In this document: one piece after another, positions 20,747 through 29,040 of the stretch
How positions within the stretch are numbered: position 1 is the stretch's first letter
How the letters are laid out: every line of letters begins with the position of its first letter
DNA from: JBDTSW01 sp051004675
GTDB lineage: Bacteria; Actinomycetota; Thermoleophilia; Solirubrobacterales; 70-9
Length of the DNA stretch: 64,000 bases
Reading direction: 5' to 3'
Assembly (NCBI GenBank): GCA_051004675.1
Contig: JBPCKC010000013.1
Coordinates: forward strand, 10,133 to 74,132
Made by a program: the position numbers and the translations under genes
The notes under the pieces: model-generated
Database searches by the model: none
Told to the model about the DNA's origin: nothing
Seen by the model: the letters and a program-made list of their open reading frames with translations, nothing else

Positions 20747-21460
20747 ATGCCAGCCCCGCGCCGCCCATCGGAGACCGGGAGCCACTCCGACCGTCCCTAC
20801 TGGATGTGGCTGCCGGACTCCTCGCCTCCCTGGCCGGGGGTGGTCATCGTCCACGGAGCCGGGTCGCGGAAGGAGAACCACGGCGACTTCGGGCGCGCCG
20901 CGGCCGGTGCGGGATGGGCCGCGCTCGCCTACGACCAGCGTGGCCACGGCGACTCGGCCGACAAGATGGGGCCGGGGGCTCTGGGCGACGTCGGGACGAT
21001 GGCGCGGCTGCTCGCGAGGCGCGAGGGCGTAGACCCCGAGCGGGTGATCGCCAGGGGCTCGAGCATGGGCGGCTACATGGCGATCCACGCCGCCGCGACG
21101 AGCGACGCCCTCGCGGGGGTGATCGCGATCTGCCCGGCCGGCGAGGAGCATCTGCGGCGCGGGCTCGAGCGCGACGAGCTGGAGTTTCGCGCCGACGTCG
21201 GCTCGCGCCGGGAGCTCGACGCCTGGCTCGCCGAGCACGACATCGCCGAGGCGATCACGCTCCTGGCCGGCAAGCCCGTCCTTCTGATCCACGCCCAAGG
21301 AGACGAGCAGATCCCGCACGAGCACTCGGAGCTGCTGTTCGAGCGGGCCTCCGAGCCGCGCAAGCTGATCGTGCTGCCCGGCGGCCACCATCGCTCAGCC
21401 CAGCACGACGCCGAGATCCAGGGCGTCGCGCTTCGCTGGATCGGACGGACGCTGGACTGA
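20747..21460 (+). CDS. Alpha/beta hydrolase
   Basis: 237 residues. The nucleophile elbow is GSSMGGY, the acid probably D in HAQGDEQIP, and the histidine in LPGGHHRS. An oxyanion-type VHGAGSRKENHGD occurs near the N-terminus and DQRGHGDS follows. Substrate is unknown; the closest pattern is the BAAT/dienelactone-like esterase group. The ATG at 20747 was preferred (GAGCAGAAGG upstream); longer frames run back over lysA. Divergent from lysA. Confidence 0.75.
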   Translation: MPAPRRPSETGSHSDRPYWMWLPDSSPPWPGVVIVHGAGSRKENHGDFGRAAAGAGWAALAYDQRGHGDSADKMGPGALGDVGTMARLLARREGVDPERVIARGSSMGGYMAIHAAATSDALAGVIAICPAGEEHLRRGLERDELEFRADVGSRRELDAWLAEHDIAEAITLLAGKPVLLIHAQGDEQIPHEHSELLFERASEPRKLIVLPGGHHRSAQHDAEIQGVALRWIGRTLD

Positions 21461-21483
21461 GAGGTGCGGCGACCCGCCGGCCG

Positions 21484-22098
21484 TCAGTCGCCCAGGTTGG
21501 TGAGACCGCGGACCGTGTCGTTCACGTTATTGCCGAGGTTGGGCTGGCCGATGGCTCCGCCGACGCCGTTCAGCGTGTCGTTGAGCGTCCGGTCGATCCC
21601 GTCGGTGAGCTGCTGCGTCGCCGGGCCGAGCGGCGGCAGGCCAAGGCTGCCTGTCGTCTCGTCGGCGTCATCCACGAGGGCGCTCAGGGCGCCGCCGGTG
21701 GGCGGCGGCGGCGGAGGCGGAGGAGGCGGCGGGTTCTCCCCGCCATCGGTGCCGCCCCCGGGGCCGGTTCCGCCCGGGCCGGTAGCCACGGGGCCGCCAG
21801 GGCCGATTCCGACACCGCCGGGGAAGACCGCGGCGAGGACCACGCCGCCGGCCGGGGTCGCCGCCACGGCGTCCGGGATCCCGGCGAGCGCCGCGGCGGC
21901 GGCCTCGGGGGCCTGGCCGCCGGGCCCCTCAGCGAGGGAGACCTGGCCGGAGGCGTCATCGCCGCCAAGCGGGAAGCCATCGAACGCGACGAGCGCTCCG
22001 ACGCTGAGGAACGCGACGAGGGCGCCGACCACGAGGGCGCCGGTCGCACCGGTGCCGGCGAGGTACGCGCGCAGGTTGCCGATCCGTGGCTTCTTCAT
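21484..22098 (-). CDS. Single-pass membrane protein with Gly/Pro-rich region, unknown function
   Basis: 204 residues. A basic start (MKKPRIGNLRAYLAG) precedes one hydrophobic helix (about 17-40), then a Gly/Ala-rich stretch, an 11-proline run at about residue 122, and a C-terminal part with Asn/Leu (NLGNNVNDTVRGLTNLGD). It is likely anchored with its bulk outside, passing the wall through the proline segment. No known domain recognised. It is preceded by a sigma-28-like promoter and lies downstream of the M23 peptidase. Confidence 0.65.
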   Translation of the reverse strand: MKKPRIGNLRAYLAGTGATGALVVGALVAFLSVGALVAFDGFPLGGDDASGQVSLAEGPGGQAPEAAAAALAGIPDAVAATPAGGVVLAAVFPGGVGIGPGGPVATGPGGTGPGGGTDGGENPPPPPPPPPPPTGGALSALVDDADETTGSLGLPPLGPATQQLTDGIDRTLNDTLNGVGGAIGQPNLGNNVNDTVRGLTNLGD

Positions 22099-22195
22099 CG
22101 CTTTAGCTTCCGTCTCCCATCAGAACGATCGCACACCGCGGGCCGGCATGGGGCCGATCTCCTCATCCATCGGCAGACGGGGTAGATCGCTTAAG

Positions 22196-22223
22196 CGATC
22201 GGCAGAAAGACCGAGGACCTTTA
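22196..22223 (-). promoter_or_regulatory. Candidate sigma-28 (FliA/WhiG-type) promoter
   Basis: On the minus strand TAAA (22223-22220) is followed after 16 bases by GCCGATCG (22203-22196), close to the FliA/SigD/WhiG consensus TAAA-N14-16-GCCGATAA. It lies about 98 bases before the proline-rich membrane protein gene. A perfect 16-bp palindrome (GATCGCTTAAGCGATC, 22185-22200) overlaps the -10 and could be an operator or a terminator for the M23 gene. Confidence 0.4.
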
Positions 22224-22239
22224 GGCCGAACGCGTGGCT

Positions 22240-23421
22240 TTAGAGGTAGCCCATCGGGTCCACGGCGACGCCGTTTACCCGGACCTCGAAGTGCACGTGA
22301 TCGCCGAAGCAGCTGCCCGTGCAACCGACGTATCCGATGATGTCGCCCTGCTGGACCGGACCCGAGGTGATCGCGAAGGAGGACTGGTGCGCGTAGCAGC
22401 TCGCCAGCCCGCCGCCGTGATCGATGCAGGTGAAGTTGCCGTAGCCGCCGCTCTCGGCCTCGGACTGGACCAGGACGATCGACCCGTTCGCGACCGCCCG
22501 GAGCGGGGTCCCCGCTGGGGCCGCGATGTCGATGCCCTCGTGCATCCGACCCCAGCGCGGGCCGAACGGCGAGACGACTGGTCCACTGACGGGCCAGATG
22601 AAGCCGCTCGAGGACTCGCCCTGGATCGGGCCGGCGGGCAGGGCCGGGGTAGCCGGGGCGGCAGCCTGAGCTGCCTGGATCTGGGCCTGAAGGTCGGCTT
22701 GGATGGCCCCGATGTCGCCCTCGAGGCGTTGGATGCTGTTCTCGACGGAATCAAGCGCGTCAGCCTTCGCCGCGCGCGCTGCCGACAGGTCGGCCTCGCG
22801 AGCCTCGAGCTGCATCCGCGTGCGTTCCAGCTCCTCCTTGCGCGCGGCGATCTCGTCGCGCGCCGAGCGGACGGTGTCGACGATGTCCTTGGTCTCGTCG
22901 CGAAGCGTGTGGACGCGGTCGGCGATGGTGGCGTCCTGCTCCTGGATCGAATCGAGGTAGCGGTAACGCTCCAGCAGGTCGTCGAAGCCGTCCGCCTGGA
23001 GGATCACCGTGATCGCGTCGGGCTGGTCGGACTTGTAGATCTCGACGAGGCGGGCGGAGAGGATCCTGATCGACGCCGTGAGCTTCTCGCGCAGGGCCTT
23101 GAGCTGTTCGACCTCGCGGTTGAGCCGGGCCTGGGTCTCGTCGAGCTCGGCCTGGACGATGGCCTCGCGATTCCGCAGGATCGCAACCTCGCCGGTGAGC
23201 TGGTCGATCTCGGCCGTGAAGTCCTCGATCTCGCTCGACAAGACGCCCTGCTTCGACTTGGCGTCACCGAGGTCGGCCTCCTTCGCATCGAGCTGGGACT
23301 CGAGGTCCTGCGCCGGCGCTCCGGCGACCGCCACCAGGCCCGCCGCGAGGCAGGCGAGAATGGCCGCCGCGAGCGGACGGCGGCGACGCTGGGTCGGGGC
23401 AATGTTCGGTTGTGCGCTCAT
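22240..23421 (-). CDS. Secreted M23 peptidoglycan endopeptidase with coiled coil
   Basis: 393 residues from MSAQPNIAPTQ. Signal peptide (to about residue 37, AGAPAQ), a long coiled-coil region (about 40-235, rich in Glu/Leu/Arg heptads) resembling EnvC/PcsB-type regulators, and a C-terminal M23 (LytM) domain. Zinc ligands are HEGID and the HVHFEV pair, so the enzyme looks active, cutting peptide cross-bridges in the wall. FtsEX, also in this window, controls such coiled-coil hydrolases in other bacteria; a link here is inference. The riboswitch directly upstream places it under cyclic di-AMP control. Confidence 0.9.
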   Translation of the reverse strand: MSAQPNIAPTQRRRRPLAAAILACLAAGLVAVAGAPAQDLESQLDAKEADLGDAKSKQGVLSSEIEDFTAEIDQLTGEVAILRNREAIVQAELDETQARLNREVEQLKALREKLTASIRILSARLVEIYKSDQPDAITVILQADGFDDLLERYRYLDSIQEQDATIADRVHTLRDETKDIVDTVRSARDEIAARKEELERTRMQLEAREADLSAARAAKADALDSVENSIQRLEGDIGAIQADLQAQIQAAQAAAPATPALPAGPIQGESSSGFIWPVSGPVVSPFGPRWGRMHEGIDIAAPAGTPLRAVANGSIVLVQSEAESGGYGNFTCIDHGGGLASCYAHQSSFAITSGPVQQGDIIGYVGCTGSCFGDHVHFEVRVNGVAVDPMGYL

Positions 23422-23427
23422 CTTCGG

Positions 23428-23592
23428 TTCGCCTACGGGGTTAGCTGACGGGCTCGCGCTGGTCGCGCTAGGCCCGGGGAACACGGAAAGTGCCCGGGCC
23501 ATTCGCCCCACCGGCCGCGACGACGATGCTGGCGGCCGGTTACGTGGGTCCCCCGTTCCATGCCTGATTGTGGGCATGGACTCGGCGAGTTG
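23428..23592 (-). promoter_or_regulatory. Cyclic di-AMP riboswitch (ydaO-yuaA class)
   Basis: The minus strand contains the conserved blocks of this class in the right order: CGGGGGACCCA (at 23555-23545), GGGGCGAAT, and CCCGTCAGCTAACCCCGTA (within 23452-23430), with stems of changed sequence between them (for example ACCGGCCGCC/GGCGGCCGGT-like arms and GGCCCGGG/CCCGGGCC). In actinobacteria this aptamer typically precedes cell-wall hydrolases. It ends only about 8 bases before the M23 start codon, so control of ribosome access is plausible. Confidence 0.92.
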
Positions 23593-23599
23593 CAGCGCC

Positions 23600-23627
23600 A
23601 AGGTAGCAAGCGCAACGCATATTGCAA
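23600..23627 (-). promoter_or_regulatory. Candidate housekeeping promoter for the riboswitch-M23 transcript
   Basis: TTGCAA (23627-23622), a 16-bp spacer and TACCTT (23605-23600) sit just before the riboswitch, in an unusually A/T-containing patch. The match to sigma-70 boxes is moderate. Confidence 0.4.
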
Positions 23628-23644
23628 GCGTTTCTTAACAGTCG

Positions 23645-24577
23645 TTATCGCCGCTGCAACTTCACTTGCAGCAGCGAGCTCTCGTCGCCCTGCTCCTCCA
23701 TCTGAAGCGTCGTGTGCTCGATCCCGAAACGGTCTCGCAGCACGTACTCCAGCTCTCGCCTGACCCCGTCGCGGTCCGCTCCGCGCGCCGTGACGACGTG
23801 GGCGGCCAACGCATCGAAGCCGGAGGTGACCGTCCAGACGTGAAGCTCATGGACGCTGCGCACGCCGCCGACGCCGCAGATCGCGCCGCCGACCTCCTCC
23901 ACGTCCACCCCTGGCGGCGCGCTCTCCATCAGGACGTCGAGCGGCTCGCGCACCAGCCGGACCGAGGACACGAGGATCAAGGCCGCGATCGACAGGCTTG
24001 CGACGGGGTCGGCCTCGGTCCAGCCGAACGCCAGGACGGCGACGGCCGAGAGAACGACCGCCACCGACCCGAGGGCGTCCGCGGCCGAGTGGCGAAGGAC
24101 GGCCTCGAGGTTGACGTCGCTGCGCTCGCCCCTGGCGAGGACCCACGTGGCCCACGCGTTTCCCGCGAGGCCCATGACCCCCACCAAAAGCACGCCGGCG
24201 CCGTCGATCTGGGGCGGGTCCGCCAGGCGCCCGATCGCGGCGACCACGATGAGCACGGCAAGCGCGACCAGGACGAGCCCGTTGACCAGCGCCGCCAGCA
24301 CCTCCCCCCGGTGCAGGCCGAAGGTGCGCCGCGGCCCGCCCCCGCGTGCGGCCAGCCCGGCGGCGGCGAGGCCGAGCAGGATCGCGCCCAGATCCGAGAG
24401 GACATGGCCCGCGTCGGCCAAAAGCGCGAGCGAGTCGAACAGCAGGCCGCCCGCGACGGCGACGACGAGCATGCCGGCGTTGATCGCCAGCGCCGCCCGC
24501 ATGCGCCGGCGGTTGGAGGCGCGGCGCATGGCCACGGCGGCCTCCATCCCGTGGGAGTGGGAATGGGCATGCGCCAT
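23645..24577 (-). CDS. Cation diffusion facilitator (zinc/metal exporter)
   Basis: 310 residues. A His-rich start (HAHSHSHG) is followed by six membrane helices. The metal site residues lie in LADAGHVLSD (helix 2) and HSAADALGS (helix 5), both HxxxD as in zinc exporters of the CzcD/ZitB type. The C-terminal cytoplasmic domain (HELHVWTVTSG...HVVTARG) is the usual dimerisation domain. It exports zinc or a similar divalent ion in exchange for protons. It ends about 17 bases before the riboswitch promoter region. Confidence 0.9.
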   Translation of the reverse strand: MAHAHSHSHGMEAAVAMRRASNRRRMRAALAINAGMLVVAVAGGLLFDSLALLADAGHVLSDLGAILLGLAAAGLAARGGGPRRTFGLHRGEVLAALVNGLVLVALAVLIVVAAIGRLADPPQIDGAGVLLVGVMGLAGNAWATWVLARGERSDVNLEAVLRHSAADALGSVAVVLSAVAVLAFGWTEADPVASLSIAALILVSSVRLVREPLDVLMESAPPGVDVEEVGGAICGVGGVRSVHELHVWTVTSGFDALAAHVVTARGADRDGVRRELEYVLRDRFGIEHTTLQMEEQGDESSLLQVKLQRR

Positions 24578-24606
24578 CGAAACCCGAGGTTAGACCCCGG
24601 GGGCGG

Positions 24607-25944
24607 TCAGGTTGCGGCGAGCTCTTCGGCGGCGGCCTTGACGGCGTCGCCGTTGGCCGGCCCGCTGGCCGGGGCCGCCAGCTCGGCCGCGTCGCGTAGG
24701 CGCTCGGCGTAGTCGGCCGCCTGCATCCTCGAGATGACGAGGCGCTGGATCTCGGCGGTCCCCTCGAACAGCTCGTAGATCTTGGCGTCGCGGAACCACT
24801 TCTCCAGCGGGCAGTCGGCGCTCTGCGCGTAGGGACCGACGAGGTCCATCAGCTGCCGCGTCGCCGCCACCGCGACCTGGCCGGCCTTGAGCTTCGACAT
24901 CGAGCCCTGGCCCCCGATCATCGGGTGGCCGTTGCGACCCATCCAGGCGGCGCGCTGGACAAGGAGGCGGGCGGCCTCGATCTCGGTCGCGACCTGCGCC
25001 AGCACCTGCTGGTTGGCCTGGCGGCGCAGAGGCGGCTCGCCGGCCGTGGAGCTCTCGTCGAGGGCCGACTCGAACGGGTCGACGGCGTGGGCGCCGTTGG
25101 CGAGGTAGCCGAGCGTCCACTCGTAGGCCGCCTGGGCGATGCCGAGCGCCGAGGAGCCGACCAGCGGCCGGGTGAGCTCGAAGGTGGCGAGCGCGTTCGA
25201 CGCGCGCCCGGACGACTCGCCCGAGCGCGCGCGCTCCAGCTTCCTGTTGAGCTTGTCGATGCCGCCCAGCAAATTCTCGACGGGGATCCGGCAGTCCTCG
25301 AGCACGATCTCGGCCGTGTGCGAGGCACGGATCCCGATCTTGGTCTCCTTCTTGCCCTGCCGCAAGCCGGGGGTGTCCCTGCCGATCACGAACGACGCCT
25401 GCCCGCGGTGCCCCAGCTCGGGATCGACGGTCGCGACGACGACGTGCACGTCGGCGATGCCGCCGTTGGTGATGAAGACCTTGGTCCCGTTCAGAACCCA
25501 CTCCTCGCCGTCGAGCTTGGCGGTGGTCCGCATGCTCTTGACGTCCGAGCCTGCCTGCGGCTCGGTGACCGCGTACGCGCCGAGCTTGACCTCGTCGCCC
25601 AGCCCGAAGCACTCGGGCACCCAACGGGCGATCTGCTCAGGGGTCCCCGAAGCGGCGAGGCCGGCCGCTGCCAACGAGGAGCCGGAGATCGCGAGCGCGA
25701 TTCCGGCGCAGCCCCAGTGCATCTCCTCCGTGTAGATGACGCCGAGCTGGCCGTCGGGGTCAGAGCCCATCCGCTGCAGGTGCTCGAGGCCGTGAAGGCC
25801 GTGCTCGCGCGCTTTCTTGATGACCTCCCAAGGGGTGGACTCGTCGGCGTCGTGCTTGGCCGCCACGGGCCGGATCACGTCGCGCGCGAAGTCCCGGCAC
25901 TGCGCCTTGAACTCGAGCTGCTCGTCGTTGAGGGCGAAATCCAT
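24607..25944 (-). CDS. Acyl-CoA dehydrogenase
   Basis: 445 residues; FAD enzyme for the first step of fatty-acid beta-oxidation. Family signatures: AYAVTEPQAGSD, the flavin-contacting VLNGTKVFITNG, and the C-terminal YELFEGTAEIQRLVISRM holding the catalytic Glu. The C-terminal ~35 residues are Ala-rich and variable. The promoter carries a perfect TetR-type palindrome, the same as at the thiolase gene, which points to shared control. Chain-length preference is unknown. Confidence 0.92.
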   Translation of the reverse strand: MDFALNDEQLEFKAQCRDFARDVIRPVAAKHDADESTPWEVIKKAREHGLHGLEHLQRMGSDPDGQLGVIYTEEMHWGCAGIALAISGSSLAAAGLAASGTPEQIARWVPECFGLGDEVKLGAYAVTEPQAGSDVKSMRTTAKLDGEEWVLNGTKVFITNGGIADVHVVVATVDPELGHRGQASFVIGRDTPGLRQGKKETKIGIRASHTAEIVLEDCRIPVENLLGGIDKLNRKLERARSGESSGRASNALATFELTRPLVGSSALGIAQAAYEWTLGYLANGAHAVDPFESALDESSTAGEPPLRRQANQQVLAQVATEIEAARLLVQRAAWMGRNGHPMIGGQGSMSKLKAGQVAVAATRQLMDLVGPYAQSADCPLEKWFRDAKIYELFEGTAEIQRLVISRMQAADYAERLRDAAELAAPASGPANGDAVKAAAEELAAT

Positions 25945-25971
25945 GCGGTCGCGAACCTCCGTCGTGGGCCC

Positions 25972-25989
25972 TGACTGACCGGTCAGTCA
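25972..25989. promoter_or_regulatory. TetR-family operator, 18-bp palindrome
   Basis: TGACTGACCGGTCAGTCA is a perfect inverted repeat ending 28 bases before the acyl-CoA dehydrogenase start. The same core recurs before the thiolase at 30724-30739. Palindromes of this kind are bound by TetR-type regulators of fatty-acid degradation in actinobacteria; the regulator gene is not in the window. Confidence 0.75.
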
Positions 25990-26095
25990 ATCGCCTCGAA
26001 GCATAACCCCGGAACGCGGCGGCAGCGCCGGTAACCGCCTTTCCGGGAGCGAGAGGCAGTCACGGAGGAGCCCTCCTTGTAGCGTTGCCCGAACG

Positions 26096-27460
26096 ATGTT
26101 CAGGCGGATCGGCTACTTCCTCTCCGATGTCGGGCACTGGCTGCGCTCGCATCTGCCCGGTCGGCGGTTCGCCATCGGGCTGGGCATCGTGATCCTGGCC
26201 GCCGGGCTGGGCGCAGGGGGCTACCTGGCCTACCAAAAGCTGAGCGAGGACGAGCCCCAAAGGCCTGCCGCGGCGCCGCAGGCGGTGATCCAGAAGGTGG
26301 AGGCCTCCGACCCCGACGCCCAGGACCTGGGCTTCCCCGCGTTCGCCACGCGGAACACCACGCGGGTAGCCGGCGGCGACCCCGTCGCCAACGCCGCCGC
26401 CGTCGCACTCGCCACCTACCCGTCGATCGGCGGCCTGGAGGGGCCGGCGGCCGTCGCCCTGGCCGACGTCGACGACTGGCCGGGGGCAATCGCCGCCGCT
26501 TCGTTGGCCGCCGAGCCCGTCTCCGCCCCCCTGCTGTTCAGCGAGAACGGCGAGATCCCGGAGCTGACCGCTAGCGCCCTCGCCGCGCTCAATCCTCGGG
26601 GGTCCGCAGACACCTCGGACGACCAGGTCATCCAGATCGGCGAGGCGGCCGAGCCCGACGCCGCCCGCACCGTTTCCCTCGGAGGCCAGAGCCCGGCGGA
26701 GGTCGCCGCCGAGGTCGAGAAGCTGCGCGCCAAGCTGACGGGGGGACCGCCGGAGCACATCGTGGTCGTCAGCGCCGACGAGCCGGCCTTCGCGATGCCG
26801 GCCGCCGGCTGGGCCGCGCGCAGCGGCGACCCCGTGCTCTTCGCCCAGCGTGATTCGGTTCCCCAGGCGACCCTCGACGCGATCGAGAGGAACGAGGGCG
26901 TCCCGCTGTACGTACTCGGCCCCGACTCGGCGATCTCCAAGAAGGCCTTCGACGAGCTCGAGAAGGCCGCCGACACTGTGACCAGGATCTCCGGGCCCGA
27001 CCCGGTGGCCAACGCGGTCGAGTTCTCGCGGTTCACCGACGGCGACTTCGGCTGGAACATCAACGACCCGGGGCATGGCTTCGTGCTGATGAACACGGAG
27101 CGGACCGCCGACGCCGGAGCCGCCGCATCGCTGTCCGCCTCGGGGACCTGGGGCCCGCAGCTACTCACCGACAGCGCCTCCGAGCTGCCCGACGCGCTCC
27201 GGGGCTACCTCCTGGACCTCAAGCCCGGCTATCAGGACGACCCGACGCGCGCCCTCTACAACCACATCTGGATCATCGGCGACCAGAGCGCGATCTCGGT
27301 TCCGATGCAGGCGCAGGTCGACGAGCTGGCCGAGCTGGTCGAGGTAAGGTCGGGCACCGGGAGCGACGTGCTGGGCCCGCCCCCGGGAGCTTCCGAGCGG
27401 GAGGAAGAGAAGCCCCCGGGCGGCGGCGCCGGCGACAAGCCCAAGGACAACGCGAAATGA
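26096..27460 (+). CDS. Membrane-anchored cell wall-binding repeat (CWB2-like) protein
   Basis: 454 residues. A basic N-terminus and one membrane helix (about 26-46) anchor an extracellular part. From RVAGGDPVANAAAVALATYP onward it shows CWB2-type units (GLEGPAAVALADVDDWPGAIAAASLA, LLFSENGEIPE, and the later RISGPDPVANAVEFSR...GFVLMNTE), which bind anionic wall polymers. The end is a Pro/Lys-rich linker. It is the first of three overlapping genes (ATGA junctions). Exact binding partner unknown. Confidence 0.75.
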   Translation: MFRRIGYFLSDVGHWLRSHLPGRRFAIGLGIVILAAGLGAGGYLAYQKLSEDEPQRPAAAPQAVIQKVEASDPDAQDLGFPAFATRNTTRVAGGDPVANAAAVALATYPSIGGLEGPAAVALADVDDWPGAIAAASLAAEPVSAPLLFSENGEIPELTASALAALNPRGSADTSDDQVIQIGEAAEPDAARTVSLGGQSPAEVAAEVEKLRAKLTGGPPEHIVVVSADEPAFAMPAAGWAARSGDPVLFAQRDSVPQATLDAIERNEGVPLYVLGPDSAISKKAFDELEKAADTVTRISGPDPVANAVEFSRFTDGDFGWNINDPGHGFVLMNTERTADAGAAASLSASGTWGPQLLTDSASELPDALRGYLLDLKPGYQDDPTRALYNHIWIIGDQSAISVPMQAQVDELAELVEVRSGTGSDVLGPPPGASEREEEKPPGGGAGDKPKDNAK

Positions 27461-27690
27461 GCGAGCGAGAGCGGGAGGACCGGCTTGGCGGGCGCGCGAT
27501 CACTATCGAGGACGTGCGGGCGCTGGCCGGCCCCGCCACCCCCCACTTCGCGCTTCAGATCCGCAATCGCATCGCCCGCCTCGTGGGCCCACTGGCCGCC
27601 GACGATCCGGCCAGGGTCGAGGGCGAGCGGCAGATGGCGCGGCTGACCGAGCTGGCGGCGCACTCGGGCGAGCCGCGCCGCGCGTCTTGA
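27457..27690 (+). CDS. Small conserved-looking protein, unknown function
   Basis: 77 residues, charged, no signal or membrane segment. It overlaps both neighbours by 4 bases (ATG inside the preceding stop; its own TGA overlaps the methyltransferase start), which strongly supports it being a real gene in this operon. I do not recognise the family. The core ITIEDVRALAGPATPHFALQIRNR suggests a helical protein. Confidence 0.65.
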   Translation: MSEREREDRLGGRAITIEDVRALAGPATPHFALQIRNRIARLVGPLAADDPARVEGERQMARLTELAAHSGEPRRAS

Positions 27691-28445
27691 GCGCGATCGA
27701 GCGCCTCACCGAGCTGCTCGGGCCCGAACACGCCGGTCGGGCTCTCCCCGCGGCGGGCATCGGGTACGTGGACCTTCTCGCCGAGGAGCTGGAATCCACC
27801 GGTATCACGCAGGACCTGATGACCACCTCGCTCCTGCCGAGGATCTACGAGCGGTGGTGGCGGCCGGCCCTGGCTCGGGCCGTCAAGGGCGTGACCGGGC
27901 CGGGGATGGACGAGGAGGCGCGAATCGCACGGCTGCTCATGGGGCTGGGCGCCGGCGACGTGGTCCTCGACGTGGCGTGCGGCCCCGGCAACTTCACGCG
28001 GCGCTTCGCCTCGGTCGTGGGCCCGAGCGGCCTGGCGGTGGGCATCGACGCGTCGGAGACGATGCTGCGCCGCGGGGCCGCCGAGCTCGTGGACGCGGGG
28101 GACACCAACGTCGTGCTGGTGCGCGGCGACGCGACTGCCCTGCCGTTTCTGGACGGTGCATTCGACGCCGTGTGCTGCTTCGCCGCGCTTCACCTCTTCG
28201 CGGAGCCGTTCGCCGCGCTCGATCAGATGCGACGGGTACTGGCTCCCGGGGGGAGGATCGCCCTCATGACCTCAGTGCGCCGCCGGCTCACCCCATCGCT
28301 GGTGCGGCCCGTCGTCGAGCGGGCCAGCGGCATGCGGCTCTTCGAACCGGACGAGATCGTCCAGGCGCTGACGGACCGGGGTTTCACCGGTGTCCACCAG
28401 CGGCTGGCCGGGATGGTCCAGTTCGTCGGCGGGCGCCTGGCCTAG
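27687..28445 (+). CDS. SAM-dependent methyltransferase (class I)
   Basis: 252 residues. The SAM-binding glycine motif is VVLDVACGPGNFTRRFA, with the acidic residue after the next strand in LAVGIDASE and the motif-II/III region ALPFLDGAFDAVCCFAALHLF. This resembles the UbiE/MenG-like group, but the substrate is not determined; the N-terminal ~70 residues are variable. It closes the operon with the CWB2 protein and the small gene; a strong hairpin overlaps its stop codon. Confidence 0.82.
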   Translation: MSAIERLTELLGPEHAGRALPAAGIGYVDLLAEELESTGITQDLMTTSLLPRIYERWWRPALARAVKGVTGPGMDEEARIARLLMGLGAGDVVLDVACGPGNFTRRFASVVGPSGLAVGIDASETMLRRGAAELVDAGDTNVVLVRGDATALPFLDGAFDAVCCFAALHLFAEPFAALDQMRRVLAPGGRIALMTSVRRRLTPSLVRPVVERASGMRLFEPDEIVQALTDRGFTGVHQRLAGMVQFVGGRLA

Positions 28446-28454
28446 GCGCCCGCC
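28428..28454. terminator. Strong hairpin overlapping the methyltransferase stop
   Basis: An 11-bp perfect stem (GGCGGGCGCCT / AGGCGCCCGCC) with a 5-nt loop spans the TAG of the methyltransferase and lies 11 bases from the stop of the convergent lipoprotein gene. Likely a bidirectional terminator. Confidence 0.7.
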
Positions 28455-28464
28455 CGGTTTCCCG

Positions 28465-28989
28465 CTAGTCGGCGCAGGCCGGGACGCCCAGCTTCTTCAT
28501 CTGGGCGTTGATGCCGGCAAACGGGTCCTCGCCCTTCGTGAGGACGTCTGGGTTGTCCTTGACCTTCTGGAGCGCGTCGTCGGCGTCGGCGAGGACCGCG
28601 TCGAGCTCCTCGCCGCCCTCCTCGGGCTCGCCGAGGTCGCGGATGTCCTCGATCTGGCCCTCGATGCTCGGGATGAGGACATCCGTGAAGAACGTCTCCT
28701 GATCGCCCTCGCTGGGCTCACCGCCGCTGAAGACCTCCCCCGCCGCCGCGTCGATCTCCTCGTTACCCGCCTCGCAGATCTCGTTCATCTTCTGCGCGTA
28801 CTCGTCGTCGAGCAAGCCGCCGCCGGCCGCCTGGCCCTGTTCGCCGCTTGCCCCGCTTGCCCCGCTCGCCCCGCTCGCCCCCGTCGCGCCCTCGGTCGTG
28901 GTTGTGGTCGTGGTCTCGTCGTCGCCGCCACAGCCGGCGGCCAAGAGGCCAGCGGCAAGCGTCGCCGCCAGGATCGTCGTCATGCGCAT
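28465..28989 (-). CDS. Lipoprotein of unknown function (paralogue of next gene)
   Basis: 174 residues from the ATG at 28989, preceded by AAGGGA at good spacing. The lipobox LLAAGC is at residues ~15-20, so the mature protein is lipid-anchored outside. A threonine- and GASGASGA-type repeat linker follows, then a helical domain with the pattern MNEICEAGNEEIDAAA ... VLIPSIEGQIEDIRDL ... PACAD. The two cysteines (in EIC and at the end) match those in the neighbouring lipoprotein. No known domain recognised. Confidence 0.75.
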   Translation of the reverse strand: MRMTTILAATLAAGLLAAGCGGDDETTTTTTTEGATGASGASGASGASGEQGQAAGGGLLDDEYAQKMNEICEAGNEEIDAAAGEVFSGGEPSEGDQETFFTDVLIPSIEGQIEDIRDLGEPEEGGEELDAVLADADDALQKVKDNPDVLTKGEDPFAGINAQMKKLGVPACAD

Positions 28990-29040
28990 GTGCGTTCCCT
29001 TCAAGTGGTCTGCCTGCTCCGAAGGCGCGTCAGACTACCG

